A stretch of 64,000 bases of DNA from Cyclaneusma minus (taxonomy: Eukaryota > Ascomycota > Leotiomycetes > Marthamycetales > Marthamycetaceae), in assembly GCA_037179335.1 (NCBI GenBank), contig JAKZHN010000019.1, positions 558,001 through 622,000 of the forward strand, written 5' to 3'. Both the position numbers and the translations under genes were made by a program. The notes beneath the pieces were generated by a model, which did not search any database, was not told the origin of the DNA, and saw only the letters and a program-made list of their open reading frames with translations. Positions 55,133 through 64,000 of this stretch are shown piece after piece (the first letter of the stretch is position 1; each line of letters opens with the position of its first letter).

Positions 55133-56840
55133 GATGGACTGTGGTTTCGTTGAACGAGTGCCCTGAGTTGGATATTCCTTGTTTGGGATGCAAGGCGGAG
55201 GATACGAGGGCTTCGAAAATGCGGTGAAGAGCTTCCGAAGCTTGGGGAGATGCTTGCGACGCTTATGGAGAGGAAGTTGGGGTTGAGGAAATGGGTTGGG
55301 ATAGGGGTAAGGAGGGACTGCTCCTGAGTCCTTGAACGGAATGGTGGAAGTGGGGGCCGTGGTTGGAAAGATTAAGTACCTTGAAGGAAGGAAGGAAGGA
55401 AGGTGTCTCCTGGACTGGCGAGGAGGAATCGACACAAGGAGTGTGTGGTCGAAGATAGACAAAGTTGACAATGAGGTGAAGGGAGTGTCTTGGAAGAGAT
55501 AGGAGAGAAAAGACAAGTTGAATCTGACTGAAACTGGACTGAGTACTAGGTAGGAAATGAAAAGCTGAGGATGATGGAGAAGAAACAAACTCTTCGACAG
55601 CAGACTTAGCCGTCTTAAATGCCATCTTTCGAAGCATACCTCTCTCTCTCTGATGTTGCTCAAGACAAGAAAGCAATGGGTCTATTTTTTGTTGCGACAT
55701 GCGGCTGTCTCTCGAGGCGCTGGATTGACCAATAGATGACAGCTGAGCGCTTCTTGTCATTATTGGCCAAATCAGGGCCATGTTTCTCCTTGGAGAGCAA
55801 TGGCCCATTGCGGACCATCCGCTGCCCAGTCGTTCTTTGAACACAACAGCCGCCGAAACGCAGACCCGCGCTGTAACCACAATATCTTTGTTCTTGGGTT
55901 CCACAGATCTTGGACGGTCTTGGTAGAAGGCTGTCAACGGTAGTTCGGCCAGTGGGATGGGTTCCGGCAATGCCATGCTTGCAGCGGAGGCGCTTGTGGC
56001 GGTTTGAAGCTATTAGGCGCCCGTATGCAGACCTGTTGAGGCTGTGAATGCGGTACGACCGCAGAACATCGGCGACCATCCTCTACCGGCTGGGCGCTGG
56101 GATGTTGATGAGATAGCCGCGAGGGTGGGTGGTATTGAAATTAAAGGTGCATGGGTTGATTCTTTCCGTAGCCTGTCGGATTCTTTTAAGAGAGCGGTCG
56201 TCGTGATGGCTGCCGCGGGGAGCTCAAGTACCATGCCCGAGATCCCTGCTCGCAGCGCGTCAAACAATGCAGACCCTGGGATTGGAGTTTGGGGCTCTGT
56301 GGCGATCGGTCTAGACTCCAAAGTCCATTGTCAATAATGACTGATTGTTGGGTTGAATGTTATCGTCACATTACGAGTTGACGCTTGGAATTGATCATGA
56401 TGATCGACGGCCAGTCCTACGACCAACAAGGACAGCAGTTTTTGATACAACCATAGCCACAATACCTGGTGTCTCCTTCGTCTTCAACGCAAAACAGGAT
56501 CCCTGGCGATGGAATGATGGCGTTGATGATCCTCGACTCGAAGCCATCAAGCCAGATTATTTCACTCCAGTCACACTGCAGTAGACGATTGTTGCCGTTT
56601 CAATCTTATTATGCTATTTCGATATGCTGATGGAACACCGTTAGCATCAGACAGGTCGTGATATATCAATCGCCTTCGGGCGGCTAGAATACACCTCAAC
56701 CTTGTCCACAGCCTATGCATAGAGAATTTCGCTAAGCTCGAAAGAATACCGTATTACACCAGGCTCCTTCCCCATGCCAATTCGAAAGCAGCCTCGAAGA
56801 AACCTCGTCATTATCCTCATCATCAGAAGAGTGGAATCCA
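55133..56840. other. Long spacer with a coding-like but unassigned block
   Basis: Contains GGAAGGAAGGAAGGAAGG (55384-55401) and a long minus-strand open frame at 55263-55976 overlapping the MARVEL promoter. Another minus-strand frame at 56013-56321 has protein-like composition (PIPGSALFDALRAGISGM), but I recognise no family and found no splice links. No gene is called here. Confidence 0.4.
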
Positions 56841-58702
56841 TTAACGGCCGCCAACGCGGATGACTCCGGCGGCAATCAGTTTCTGGATCTTTGCTTTGAT
56901 ACCGGGATTCTTCATGTGCTCTTGAAGAGCCGCTGGGTCGCTCTGAGCTTGTTGCAAGATGGCCTGCATGACTGGGTCTTGCATGATTCCGAGAATCTGT
57001 TCTGTGTTAGTTTCGAAACCATGTGTCAAGAATTGTGTCGTGCGCTTACCTCAGGATCACGTTGAATCCGCTCCTTGGTCTGCTCTTCCGTCTCGTTTTC
57101 TCTCGCGGCGTACATGGCCGACAAAGCCTTCTGTCGCTGCTGCTCAATCTCCCTTGCATTGACCTTGGTTGTGTCGACTTTGTCTGCCTCATCACACACA
57201 TCCAAGCATTTGCTGTAGTCCCGCATTCCAAAGTATGCCTGTGCCTTTCTGATGTATGCTCGGATGAAGTTGGGGTCCTTCTTGATAGCCAAATCGCAGT
57301 CTTCCAGGGCGCTGGGGAATTCCAGAAGCTTGATGAAGGCTGCTGCACGGTTGCTGTAGCCGCGAGGATCTTCAGGTGCGCGCTTGATCATCTCGCTGTA
57401 GGCTTGCACAGCGCCAGGCCAGTCCGACTCCTTGAACTTGGCGTTACCGAGCTCTCTTGCCTCCTCAGCTTTCTCGGGGTCGATGTACGCTTTCCTGGCC
57501 GTCTCAATCTTATTTCTTTCTGCGGCGCGAAGCTTAGAGACAACGTCAGGGGCGCGATGCTCAGTAAGGGACTTCTGGTAGTTGGAGATGGCATTGTCGA
57601 AGTCTCCCATCTTCTCGTACGCGGATCCAATCCGAGCGTATGACTTTGCGATCATCTTAAAGTCCGCGTAAACTTCTCTGCCGTGCTCCACCGCTTGCGT
57701 ACAAGCATCAATTGCTCCTTGGTAGTCACCCTTCTCGAACTTAGCAGCACCCAAATTGTTCAGGTAAGTAATGTCCTTGTACAGCTCCCACGCCTTGCTG
57801 TAATGCTCAATAGCCTCGTCGAAGTTGCGCTTCTTGTATTGCTCCGTACCGAGGGCCTTCTCCTTGTCTGCTTCCTCCTTGGCCTTCTTCTTTGCGGCTG
57901 CCTCTTCGTCTTCTGGCTCGGGCTCCGGCTCGGGCTCCTTCTTTGGCTCGGGCTTGGATTGAGTTGGTGGTGGTCGAGCATCGGGCATAGGTACATCCTC
58001 CTCCTTCTCGCCTGCAGTAGCAGCAGCTGCTGCGTCTGCCGAGCCTGGGCCGCCCATCGTCATGTCAACACCCATGAGCACACCAAGAACCTGGATCATT
58101 CGCGGATCCGAGAAAAGTTCCGCTGAATTGCTTGGGTTCTGGCGGATGTTCTGTAACTTGGCCATGAACGATGGATCGGCGAGCAGAGCGCTCGTCTTGG
58201 GATTTGCGGCCAGTTTCTGGATGAGCTGGGGATCGTTGAACATGCCTGCGATTGGATTGTCTCCAAGACCGGGCCCTCTTGCTTCGGCATTAATGGCGCG
58301 TTTGACAGACTCCAGACCGGCTTTGTTCTGGGCATTGTTCGGGTCCAGCTTCAAGCCCTCCTCATAGGCATCGTTTGCGCCCAGGAGATCGCCCAGGCCG
58401 TGCAAGGCAGCACCTTTGCGCCCCCAGCCCTTGGCCCAGTCCGGCTTGATCTCGGTGGTCTTGGTGGCATCGTCCAGTGCCTTCTGGTAGTCTTTCTTAG
58501 ATGCGTAGGCGGCCGATCGATTTGAGTACAGGATGTGATTCTCAGGCTCGATTGCAATTGCTTCGGTGAATTTGGCACTGCGAATTGGGTCAGCGCAAGT
58601 TGGGCGCAAGAATGCGACTGCGAAAGAGGGTACTCACACAGCCTCGTCGAAGTTCTTCTCGGCAATGGCCTTGTTGCCAGCAGCTTTCAGAGCGTCGGCC
58701 AT
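56841..58702 (-). CDS. sti1: Sti1/Hop co-chaperone
   Basis: Adaptor that links Hsp70 and Hsp90 and passes clients between them in the cytosol (known for Sti1/Hop). Exons 58702-58638, 58577-57050 and 56996-56841 join to 582 residues, the normal size. TPR1 spans about 3-105 (ADALKAAGNKAIAEKNFDEA, then YSNRSAAYASKKDY). A DP1 region (about 125-190) includes MFNDPQLIQKLAANPKTSAL. A Pro/Glu-rich charged linker with EPEPEPE precedes TPR2A (about 262-370, LGTEQYKKRNFDEAIEHYSK) and TPR2B (about 395-505, RELGNAKFKESDWPGAVQAY). The final DP2 region is ILGIMQDPVMQAILQQAQ to the end at VIRVGGR. Introns of 60 and 53 nt sit near each end, a common Sti1 layout. I found no clear heat-shock element upstream by eye. 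Confidence 0.96.
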
Positions 58703-59680
58703 AGTGTGGCGGTATTGTATGGGATTTTCGAAACAGTCGGGATATTTGAGCTGAGTCCGCAGTCTTTTGAGTGATTGTCGAGGTTTGTGTGGAAAGTTGC
58801 TGGCCAGAAGATGTGTTTACATACAAAACGGCTTCAGCCTTCCAGAGCTTTCTACGCTGGCAGAGATGAAATTCCGAGGAGGAGGAGGAGCTTGGGCCAC
58901 ATAGTGGCGCGTGGTACATATATCATCGGCCACACCTGTCTCTATCCCCAGAGCCAGTCTTTGGCATATCTGCCGTTCCGACTTTACAAGTATTTCGACG
59001 TTCCTCTGGCACTTTTCGGCCTCTCACACTCAGATCTTAGCCGCCTACCACCCCTTCGAATGCCCCGTGTTGAGTTCAGTAAGCATTGATCGATCAGGTA
59101 TCGTGTTCCAATCTACCCCACTTCGCTCCACGCGTTGGCCATCAATGCCACTCATGTGCTCTCGCCCGTGCTCATCCCTCACGCCCTTCGCGATGCTGTT
59201 CTTCCAGACCACATGTAGGTGGTGGGAATAGAACCTGCTTCTCGACTTCCAAATCGAGCCTCACACGAGAAAGTCTCGAGACCCTCAACTCTCTTGCTTT
59301 CACTTGTTCGTCCATCTGATACATAGGGTTCTTGACTGTTTATCGCACGCCCTGAAGTTCCTTTGTTCGTGTTTCTCGCCCCCAAACTTCCACGTCCGGA
59401 GCTGACTGCTCCGCCGATCCTGTCCTCCCATTTCGTGTTAACTCCCAATCGTAACCATACACACCATGCTTGATACATGGGTCTGCTCCGGCCTATATTT
59501 GCCTCGGGAGCACAACCAGGGTTAGGATTTTTCAGCTGCCCACATACATGTAGCATGAGAGACTGCCCCTGCTGTTCTCTGGCAGTACATGTAGGATCTC
59601 TCTCACTTTGTTTTTCTCTTCCACCGACTATATTTTTCTTACCATTTCACCAAGTTCTTCTGCCCTGAAGCACGTCCACA
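58703..59680. other. Divergent spacer between sti1 and the Mid2-like gene
   Basis: A 978-bp region carrying both promoters. The part before 59681 is strongly pyrimidine-rich (59580-59660), typical of a long fungal leader. Two copies of the word ACATGTAG occur at 59212 and 59548. No supported gene. Confidence 0.5.
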
Positions 59681-60675
59681 ATGAAGACTCGATCTTCCCA
59701 ACGGCTTATTATTACTGCTTGCTGTCTTTTCGCCCTAGCAAAAGCTCAGTATGACTACACGGGCGGTGTTCCCTTACGCGTTCCGGCCGGCGAGTGTCCT
59801 TCAGGGACAGTCAACGGCTCCATCACATTGAATCAGAACTGCTGCCCAGAAGGCCAGACATATGTCTACCATGAAGCATCAACTGGTGGCTCTGTATGCT
59901 GCCCCAACGAAAGTGACTGCTATGAGACAGTCCATGTAGCGCAGAAGGTATGTGAATAGAGCACATCAAGCATAAAAGAGACTGTTACTAAATGGTATTC
60001 TTTCAACAGTGCGCAGATCCTGCTTGGGCTCTTTGTGATACTGGTACGATCGAAACGGAGTTAGGGTTCTGCTGTCAGTCAGGCTGGACTTGTTTCGCCC
60101 AAGTTGCAACCTCCTCTGTGGGAGCAGGAGTGGGATGCAGTGCCCCTGGATCCAGCCTGCTGAGTTATCAGTCTGTGGTCGCCACAATATACAAAGCAGA
60201 CGAAGGGCCTGGGGTCACGACTTCGTCCAGCACGTCTTCGACCTCAACCTCGACCTCGACCTCGACCTCACAATCGACAACGTCTTCGAGTTCGACGAGT
60301 ACCATCACGGCAGCACCGTCCGCTACAACAAGCACTACCGCTGCCACATCGTCATCGTCCTCTTCCTCGTCGTCCGGGATTTCAGGTGGAGCAATAGCTG
60401 GAATTGTCGTCGGTGCTGTCGCTGCAATAGTTGCACTAGTGGGCGGAGCATACATGTATGGGAAACGACGAAGGGATCGCCAGGGTCGCTATGGGGCAGC
60501 CATGGCCGAGGTTCCTGGTGACTCGAGTGCATTGAAGACAACATATGGCGGACCCCCTAACACGGGCTACATCTCAACTTCCGAGGTACATTCTGAGCTG
60601 CAGTCCGAAAGGCCGCCGATAGAACTGTCACATGAGACAAGGCCGGTGGAGCTTTACGCAGGACCAGAACGGTGA
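59681..60675 (+). CDS. Mid2-like single-span surface protein
   Basis: Secreted-pathway type I membrane protein with the layout of fungal cell-wall stress sensors; sensor function is inferred. Exons 59681-59947 and 60010-60675 join in phase 0 to 310 residues. The signal peptide is about residues 1-22 (TACCLFALAKA). A cysteine-rich ectodomain holds CPSGTVNG, NQNCCPEGQ, VCCPNESDC, then LCDTG and GFCCQSGWTCF. A Ser/Thr-rich stretch coded by alternating TCGACC and TCCTCG words at 60225-60375 would be heavily O-mannosylated. The transmembrane helix GAIAGIVVGAVAAIVALVGG (about 239-262) precedes a basic stop-transfer YGKRRRDRQGR and a short cytosolic tail ending YAGPER. The 62-nt intron separates the two cysteine blocks. 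Confidence 0.85.
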
Positions 60676-61438
60676 GGTTGATCATTGTCCGTTGAAGAAA
60701 TGGAGGACAGTCGGCAAAGCGTCTGGGGCGGCTGGGGGAGACCATGTCAATAAGATTCTGTGTGTTAGAAATTTCGTATAATGAATGGTATTTTGTGTCG
60801 CTGTTATGCCAGCCACCTCTATCGGGGGGTAGTGTAAAGATCCAAGGTACATGTATGCGAATTCGGAATAGTGATCCACTTTCACTTACGCCAGCTGTTG
60901 CTCTCCCTCACCCCGACTGGAGGTTGACTCTACATGTAAGTGCTCTAGTTATGCTAATTAATGGGATTCGGAGAAATGAATGCACTAACAACTAACAACT
61001 GAAGGGAGTACCGGAGTAGCCTGTAGGGACTAGGAGCGAGGCGGGTTGGGGAGAAGCCTTAGACTGATTACGACACCTGCTAGCTTTGACATCTGGCCAA
61101 ATTTGGCATATAATTCCGAGTTATAAGAAACCGTGCCTCGAGCTACCAGACGTCAATGTAGTACAGCGAATGATGGTTGCCGAAATGATCGACAGCCAAT
61201 TCAGCCTTACATCGCGAGGCTGCCAAAAAATCGGCTCCCCCACCAAAATTCCATGTGCTCCAGCCCACGACCGACTTTCCTCAAATTCGAGTCATACTCT
61301 GCAAGACCTCTCAAATTTCAATCGCATCTTGCTGCTCTGTAGCCGGCCAGAAGTTCACGAGCCGGAATTCCTATTTCGGAGTTGCATATACGACCACCGC
61401 ATTCCCACCCGGTCGCGCTATCCACAACCCTCATCACC
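60676..61438. other. Spacer between Mid2-like and rpc34 genes
   Basis: No supported gene. The right part is the rpc34 promoter and leader; plus-strand frames at 61086-61342 lie in that leader and have no recognisable features. Confidence 0.45.
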
Positions 61439-62621
61439 ATGCCTCCCAAGAGGAAGCTGCCGGCGAGGGCACCCGCCGCCCTTGATGCCGAGACAATCGA
61501 CCTCAAAACGAGGCTCTATGACCAATGCTCCCTCAAATACGGCGCCGATGAAGACCGCGTTCTCCGTCAAGATGACCTCCTCGCCTTTGGCATCATCCCC
61601 GGCGACGACGTTCACAAACTTGCCCACATAGTCCAAGTCCTTGTCAATCAGCATCTCTTTCGCACCGTCACATCTGAAGGCACTACTGCCTGGCAGGTGC
61701 GCAAGGCAGAAGAAGCCGCCAAGTACGTGGTCTCCCTCGTCCCCCGTCCGGTGTCAAAAAGATCCCCAAACAAGACATTGAGAACACAAGCTAATTTCTT
61801 TGTTGGTGGATTGCAGATATGAAGGCCTCAGCGATGAGGAAGCCCTCATCTACTCGCACATCGACGAAGCGGGCAACGATGGTATTTGGCTACGCAATCT
61901 GAAGACGAAGACAAACCTCCATGACGCGCTCCTCAACAACGCCATCAAGCGCCTCGAAAGCAAGAACATCATTATGCAAATGAAGTCCATCGAGTTTCCT
62001 TCGCGCAAAATGTTCATCAAAACCGGCCTCTCGCCGTCCGAGAGAACTACCGGCGGCCCTTGGTACTCTGACAACGAGTTAGACCAAGACTTGCTGGACG
62101 GTTTGGAGTTTATGATGCTTAGCAAAATCCGCCAGAAGACTTTCTACGAGAGCAAGAAGGCGAAGCTGGCAATTCCTCAGAAACTCGACGAGAACGGCGA
62201 CCCAATGGAGCTGGATGTCGACGAGCAAAGAGAGGTGGATCGGCAGCTGAAAGAGGCCAAATTTGCGATGCCGGCTGGGTACAAGGGCTATGCGACGTTG
62301 CGAGAGCTGACAGTTTGGCTCGAGGGCTCTGGTCTTGTGCAGACGGTCTTGGAGGAGAAGGACGTGCAGCACCTGCTGGAGGTCATGGTCCACGATGATC
62401 TGATCGAGAAGGTTCACAGTGGGCCAGACGGCATATCATACAGGGCTGTCCGGTCGCCGTTTAGCCTGGCCACCGCTGACCAGTCCACTGACTTTGAGCC
62501 CCCGCAGAACGCTTTCACGGAGGCGCCGTGTGGGAAATGCCCCGTGTTTGACCTTTGCGAGGAGGGCGGACCGGTTGCGCCGAGCAATTGCGAGTACTTT
62601 CAGAAGTGGCTGGAGTTTTAG
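61439..62621 (+). CDS. rpc34: RNA polymerase III subunit Rpc34 (Rpc6/RPC39)
   Basis: Initiation-specific subunit of nuclear RNA polymerase III; forms a trimer with Rpc82 and Rpc31 and helps open promoters of tRNA and 5S genes (known). Exons 61439-61722 and 61817-62621 join to 362 residues. Two winged-helix domains occupy about residues 10-85 and 95-165 (YEGLSDEEALIYSHIDEAGN, GIWLRNLKTKTNLHDALLN), and a third is near 255-310 (GYATLRELTVWLEGSGL). The C-terminus carries CGKCPVFDLC and NCEYF. These four cysteines correspond to the [4Fe-4S] cluster site described for the human orthologue. The 94-nt intron splits a lysine codon before YEGLSDEE. It is a component of the machinery that would transcribe the tRNA at 7476-7564, though they are unlinked. 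Confidence 0.94.
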
Positions 62622-63654
62622 AAGACCGACTTGCTTTCTCTGTTAGTAGTGGGCTCTGTGTGGAATTCTTTGATTGTTACGGATTAGCGGGACTGGGAAG
62701 GCGTTCATGAGGGGAAAAATGATACCACGGGCGGCATGTTGATAGCTTCTAGCATAGACCATTCGCGGAAATCCAAAGGTCTTTTCAGACCACACTGTGT
62801 TGGCGAAAATATGTCTTCTTACGGAGATGTTCCAGCTACCAACGTAGAAGCAATAACCTACGAGTCGTTACCCGGCTCCAATGAGTTCATCCTTCCTTGC
62901 TAGTCGCTTACCTACCCCTGCTTTCACCACTTCATCCTTGTTCTCCCCACGAGCGACAGACGTATGAGCATAGCTATTAAGAGCCAATGGAGATTCCAAT
63001 GTCAGTGGGAGGGCATATATACCGGCTCTTGGAAAAATGGAATGAAATAATTTATCGAAATATGGAAGTTCCTCAAAATCCTCACACGGAGGCAGCTGAC
63101 TCTATCCGGCATGAGCACTCCAGCGGCTGCATACTATTCTTTTGTCAAACCGTGGCTACTAAATGTAGCGTTGATCAACCAACCCACAAGTTTCAGGCTT
63201 TCAATCAATACATGTATAAACAAAACATGAGGCTATGTTCACAGTTTCTCGCTATCGTTGCTTGAACTTGATGACTTCTGAGGATCAGTACAGTCTCTCG
63301 GTCATCCTCAAGTCATTCCATCTCCTCCCAGTATTGACTTAGCTGCCATGTACACATATAGAAAGCCGGCTTCTTCAGTGGACCCAGGACGCCTGGCACA
63401 GCTAACAAGACCGGTCTTGTGCAGGAAGACGCTTTAGATGAGGTCATCAACGCGCTGCGTAAAGTCACACGTCAGGCCACAAAGAAGCACATCAGCACAG
63501 GAGAAAGCATGATTTTGAAATGAGTCAAGTAACTTCATCGCGAACTTTTGCCAGACCCCTGAAGCATGTTCGGATCACCTCATTGTGTTGTCCGAGATGT
63601 TCCACGAACACCTCGCTGCATGACCCGACTGCCTGTCTCATCCGTCGCACCGAC
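62622..63654. other. Spacer between rpc34 and cyclophilin
   Basis: Convergent 3' regions. The plus-strand frame at 62987-63265 has no recognisable family. No RNA gene seen. Confidence 0.45.
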
Positions 63655-64000
63655 CTAGTTGTGGTCTTTATGGCCCTCACCGCACTCCTTAATGGTGGGC
63701 TTCTTGTTGAAGCCGATCTTGCCGGTATTGCTGCCGGTGGCCTCGAGAGCCTTGACAACGTTCATCGACTGCTCGTCAGCAACCTCGCCGAAGACGACGT
63801 GCTTCCCGTCGAGCCAGCCAGTGACAACAGTGGTGATGAAGAATTGGGAACCGTTGCTATTCGAACGATTAGTCGCAGCTACACAGATCAGATGGAGATG
63901 AGTTCTTACGTGTTGGGACCGGCGTTGGCCATGGAAAGCAGACCGGGCTTGGTGTGCAGGCGCTTGAAGTTCTCATCCTTGAACTTCTCGCCGTAGATGG
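63655..64000 (-). CDS. Cyclophilin A (peptidyl-prolyl isomerase), partial
   Basis: Peptidyl-prolyl cis-trans isomerase, cytosolic, the usual cyclosporin A target. Only the 3' part is in the window; the gene continues beyond 64000. Exons 64000-63910 (partial) and 63856-63655 are linked by a 53-nt intron (GTAAGA donor, GAATAG acceptor). Visible are [35 protein letters not shown] with the catalytic-pocket NGSQFF, and WLDGKHVVFGEVADEQSM. The frame ends IKECGEGHKDHN at 63655. Most cyclophilin A proteins end a few residues after this ECG position, and a GTGAGG donor-like word lies right there, so a further short exon may exist. Confidence 0.88.

Noticed and set aside
55263..55976. 237-codon minus-strand frame
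   Set aside because: Overlaps the MARVEL gene promoter, contains low-complexity TTCC repeats and no domain.
58703..58920. Heat-shock elements upstream of sti1
   Set aside because: Single GAA and TTC words occur, but no array of three correctly spaced units was found by eye.
1..64000. CRISPR arrays, bacterial insertion sequences, rRNA genes, viral genes
   Set aside because: No regularly spaced identical repeats with unique spacers, no transposase or viral protein motifs, and no rRNA-like sequence were seen.

Overview
This window is nuclear DNA of a filamentous ascomycete, most likely a dothideomycete (class level is inference). Genes carry short spliceosomal introns of about 43-160 nt with GTRNGT donors and CTAAC/CTGAT-like branch sites. 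The conserved proteins are fungal orthologues, including a FacB-type acetate regulator, kexin, Pmp3, Snx4, Pex2, Kap120, Mdm38, Sti1 and Rpc34. An AT-rich island in the middle carries transition-riddled repeats typical of repeat-induced point mutation (RIP). All exon structures were joined by hand from reading frame, splice consensus and family fit.

Left part (1-24 kb): a repeat-bearing gene-poor stretch; a FacB/Cat8-type Zn2Cys6 activator (3585-6531); an intron-containing tRNA, probably Val-CAC (7476-7564); the tiny membrane proteolipid Pmp3 (8959-9239); a DUF2235 serine-hydrolase-like protein (10447-12987, minus); the proprotein convertase kexin (14575-17178, minus); and a very large PhoD-like phosphatase protein (18366-24022).

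Housekeeping block (24-39 kb): sorting nexin Snx4 and peroxin Pex2 (both minus), then Kap120 importin, divergent from Pex2 across a 377-bp spacer. Next come a mitochondrial-type adenylate kinase (minus) divergent from Mdm38/LETM1, a Na+/H+ antiporter and a small alpha/beta hydrolase.

Accessory block (39-51 kb): a UbiA-type prenyltransferase frame interrupted by one in-frame TAG; an orphan gene whose stop codon sits at the edge of the island; and the AT-rich island (44.1-47.65 kb). The island holds a 546-bp MITE with ~95-bp inverted repeats and a TAA target duplication, plus a pair of ~172-bp direct repeats that differ only by transitions in my hand alignment. Just beyond it are an 80-residue, eight-cysteine secreted protein (effector-like), a perfect 46-bp palindrome, and two diverged copies of a small unrecognised gene, one with stop codons and a frameshift. 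This is the most unusual part of the window.

Right part (51-64 kb): a second Zn2Cys6 transcription factor with a 28-nt microexon, a MARVEL-like four-helix membrane protein, the Hsp70/Hsp90 co-chaperone Sti1, a Mid2-like single-span surface protein, the RNA polymerase III subunit Rpc34 with its C-terminal cysteine cluster, and the 3' part of a cyclophilin A gene that runs off the window. I see no CRISPR array, bacterial-type element, rRNA gene or viral gene.
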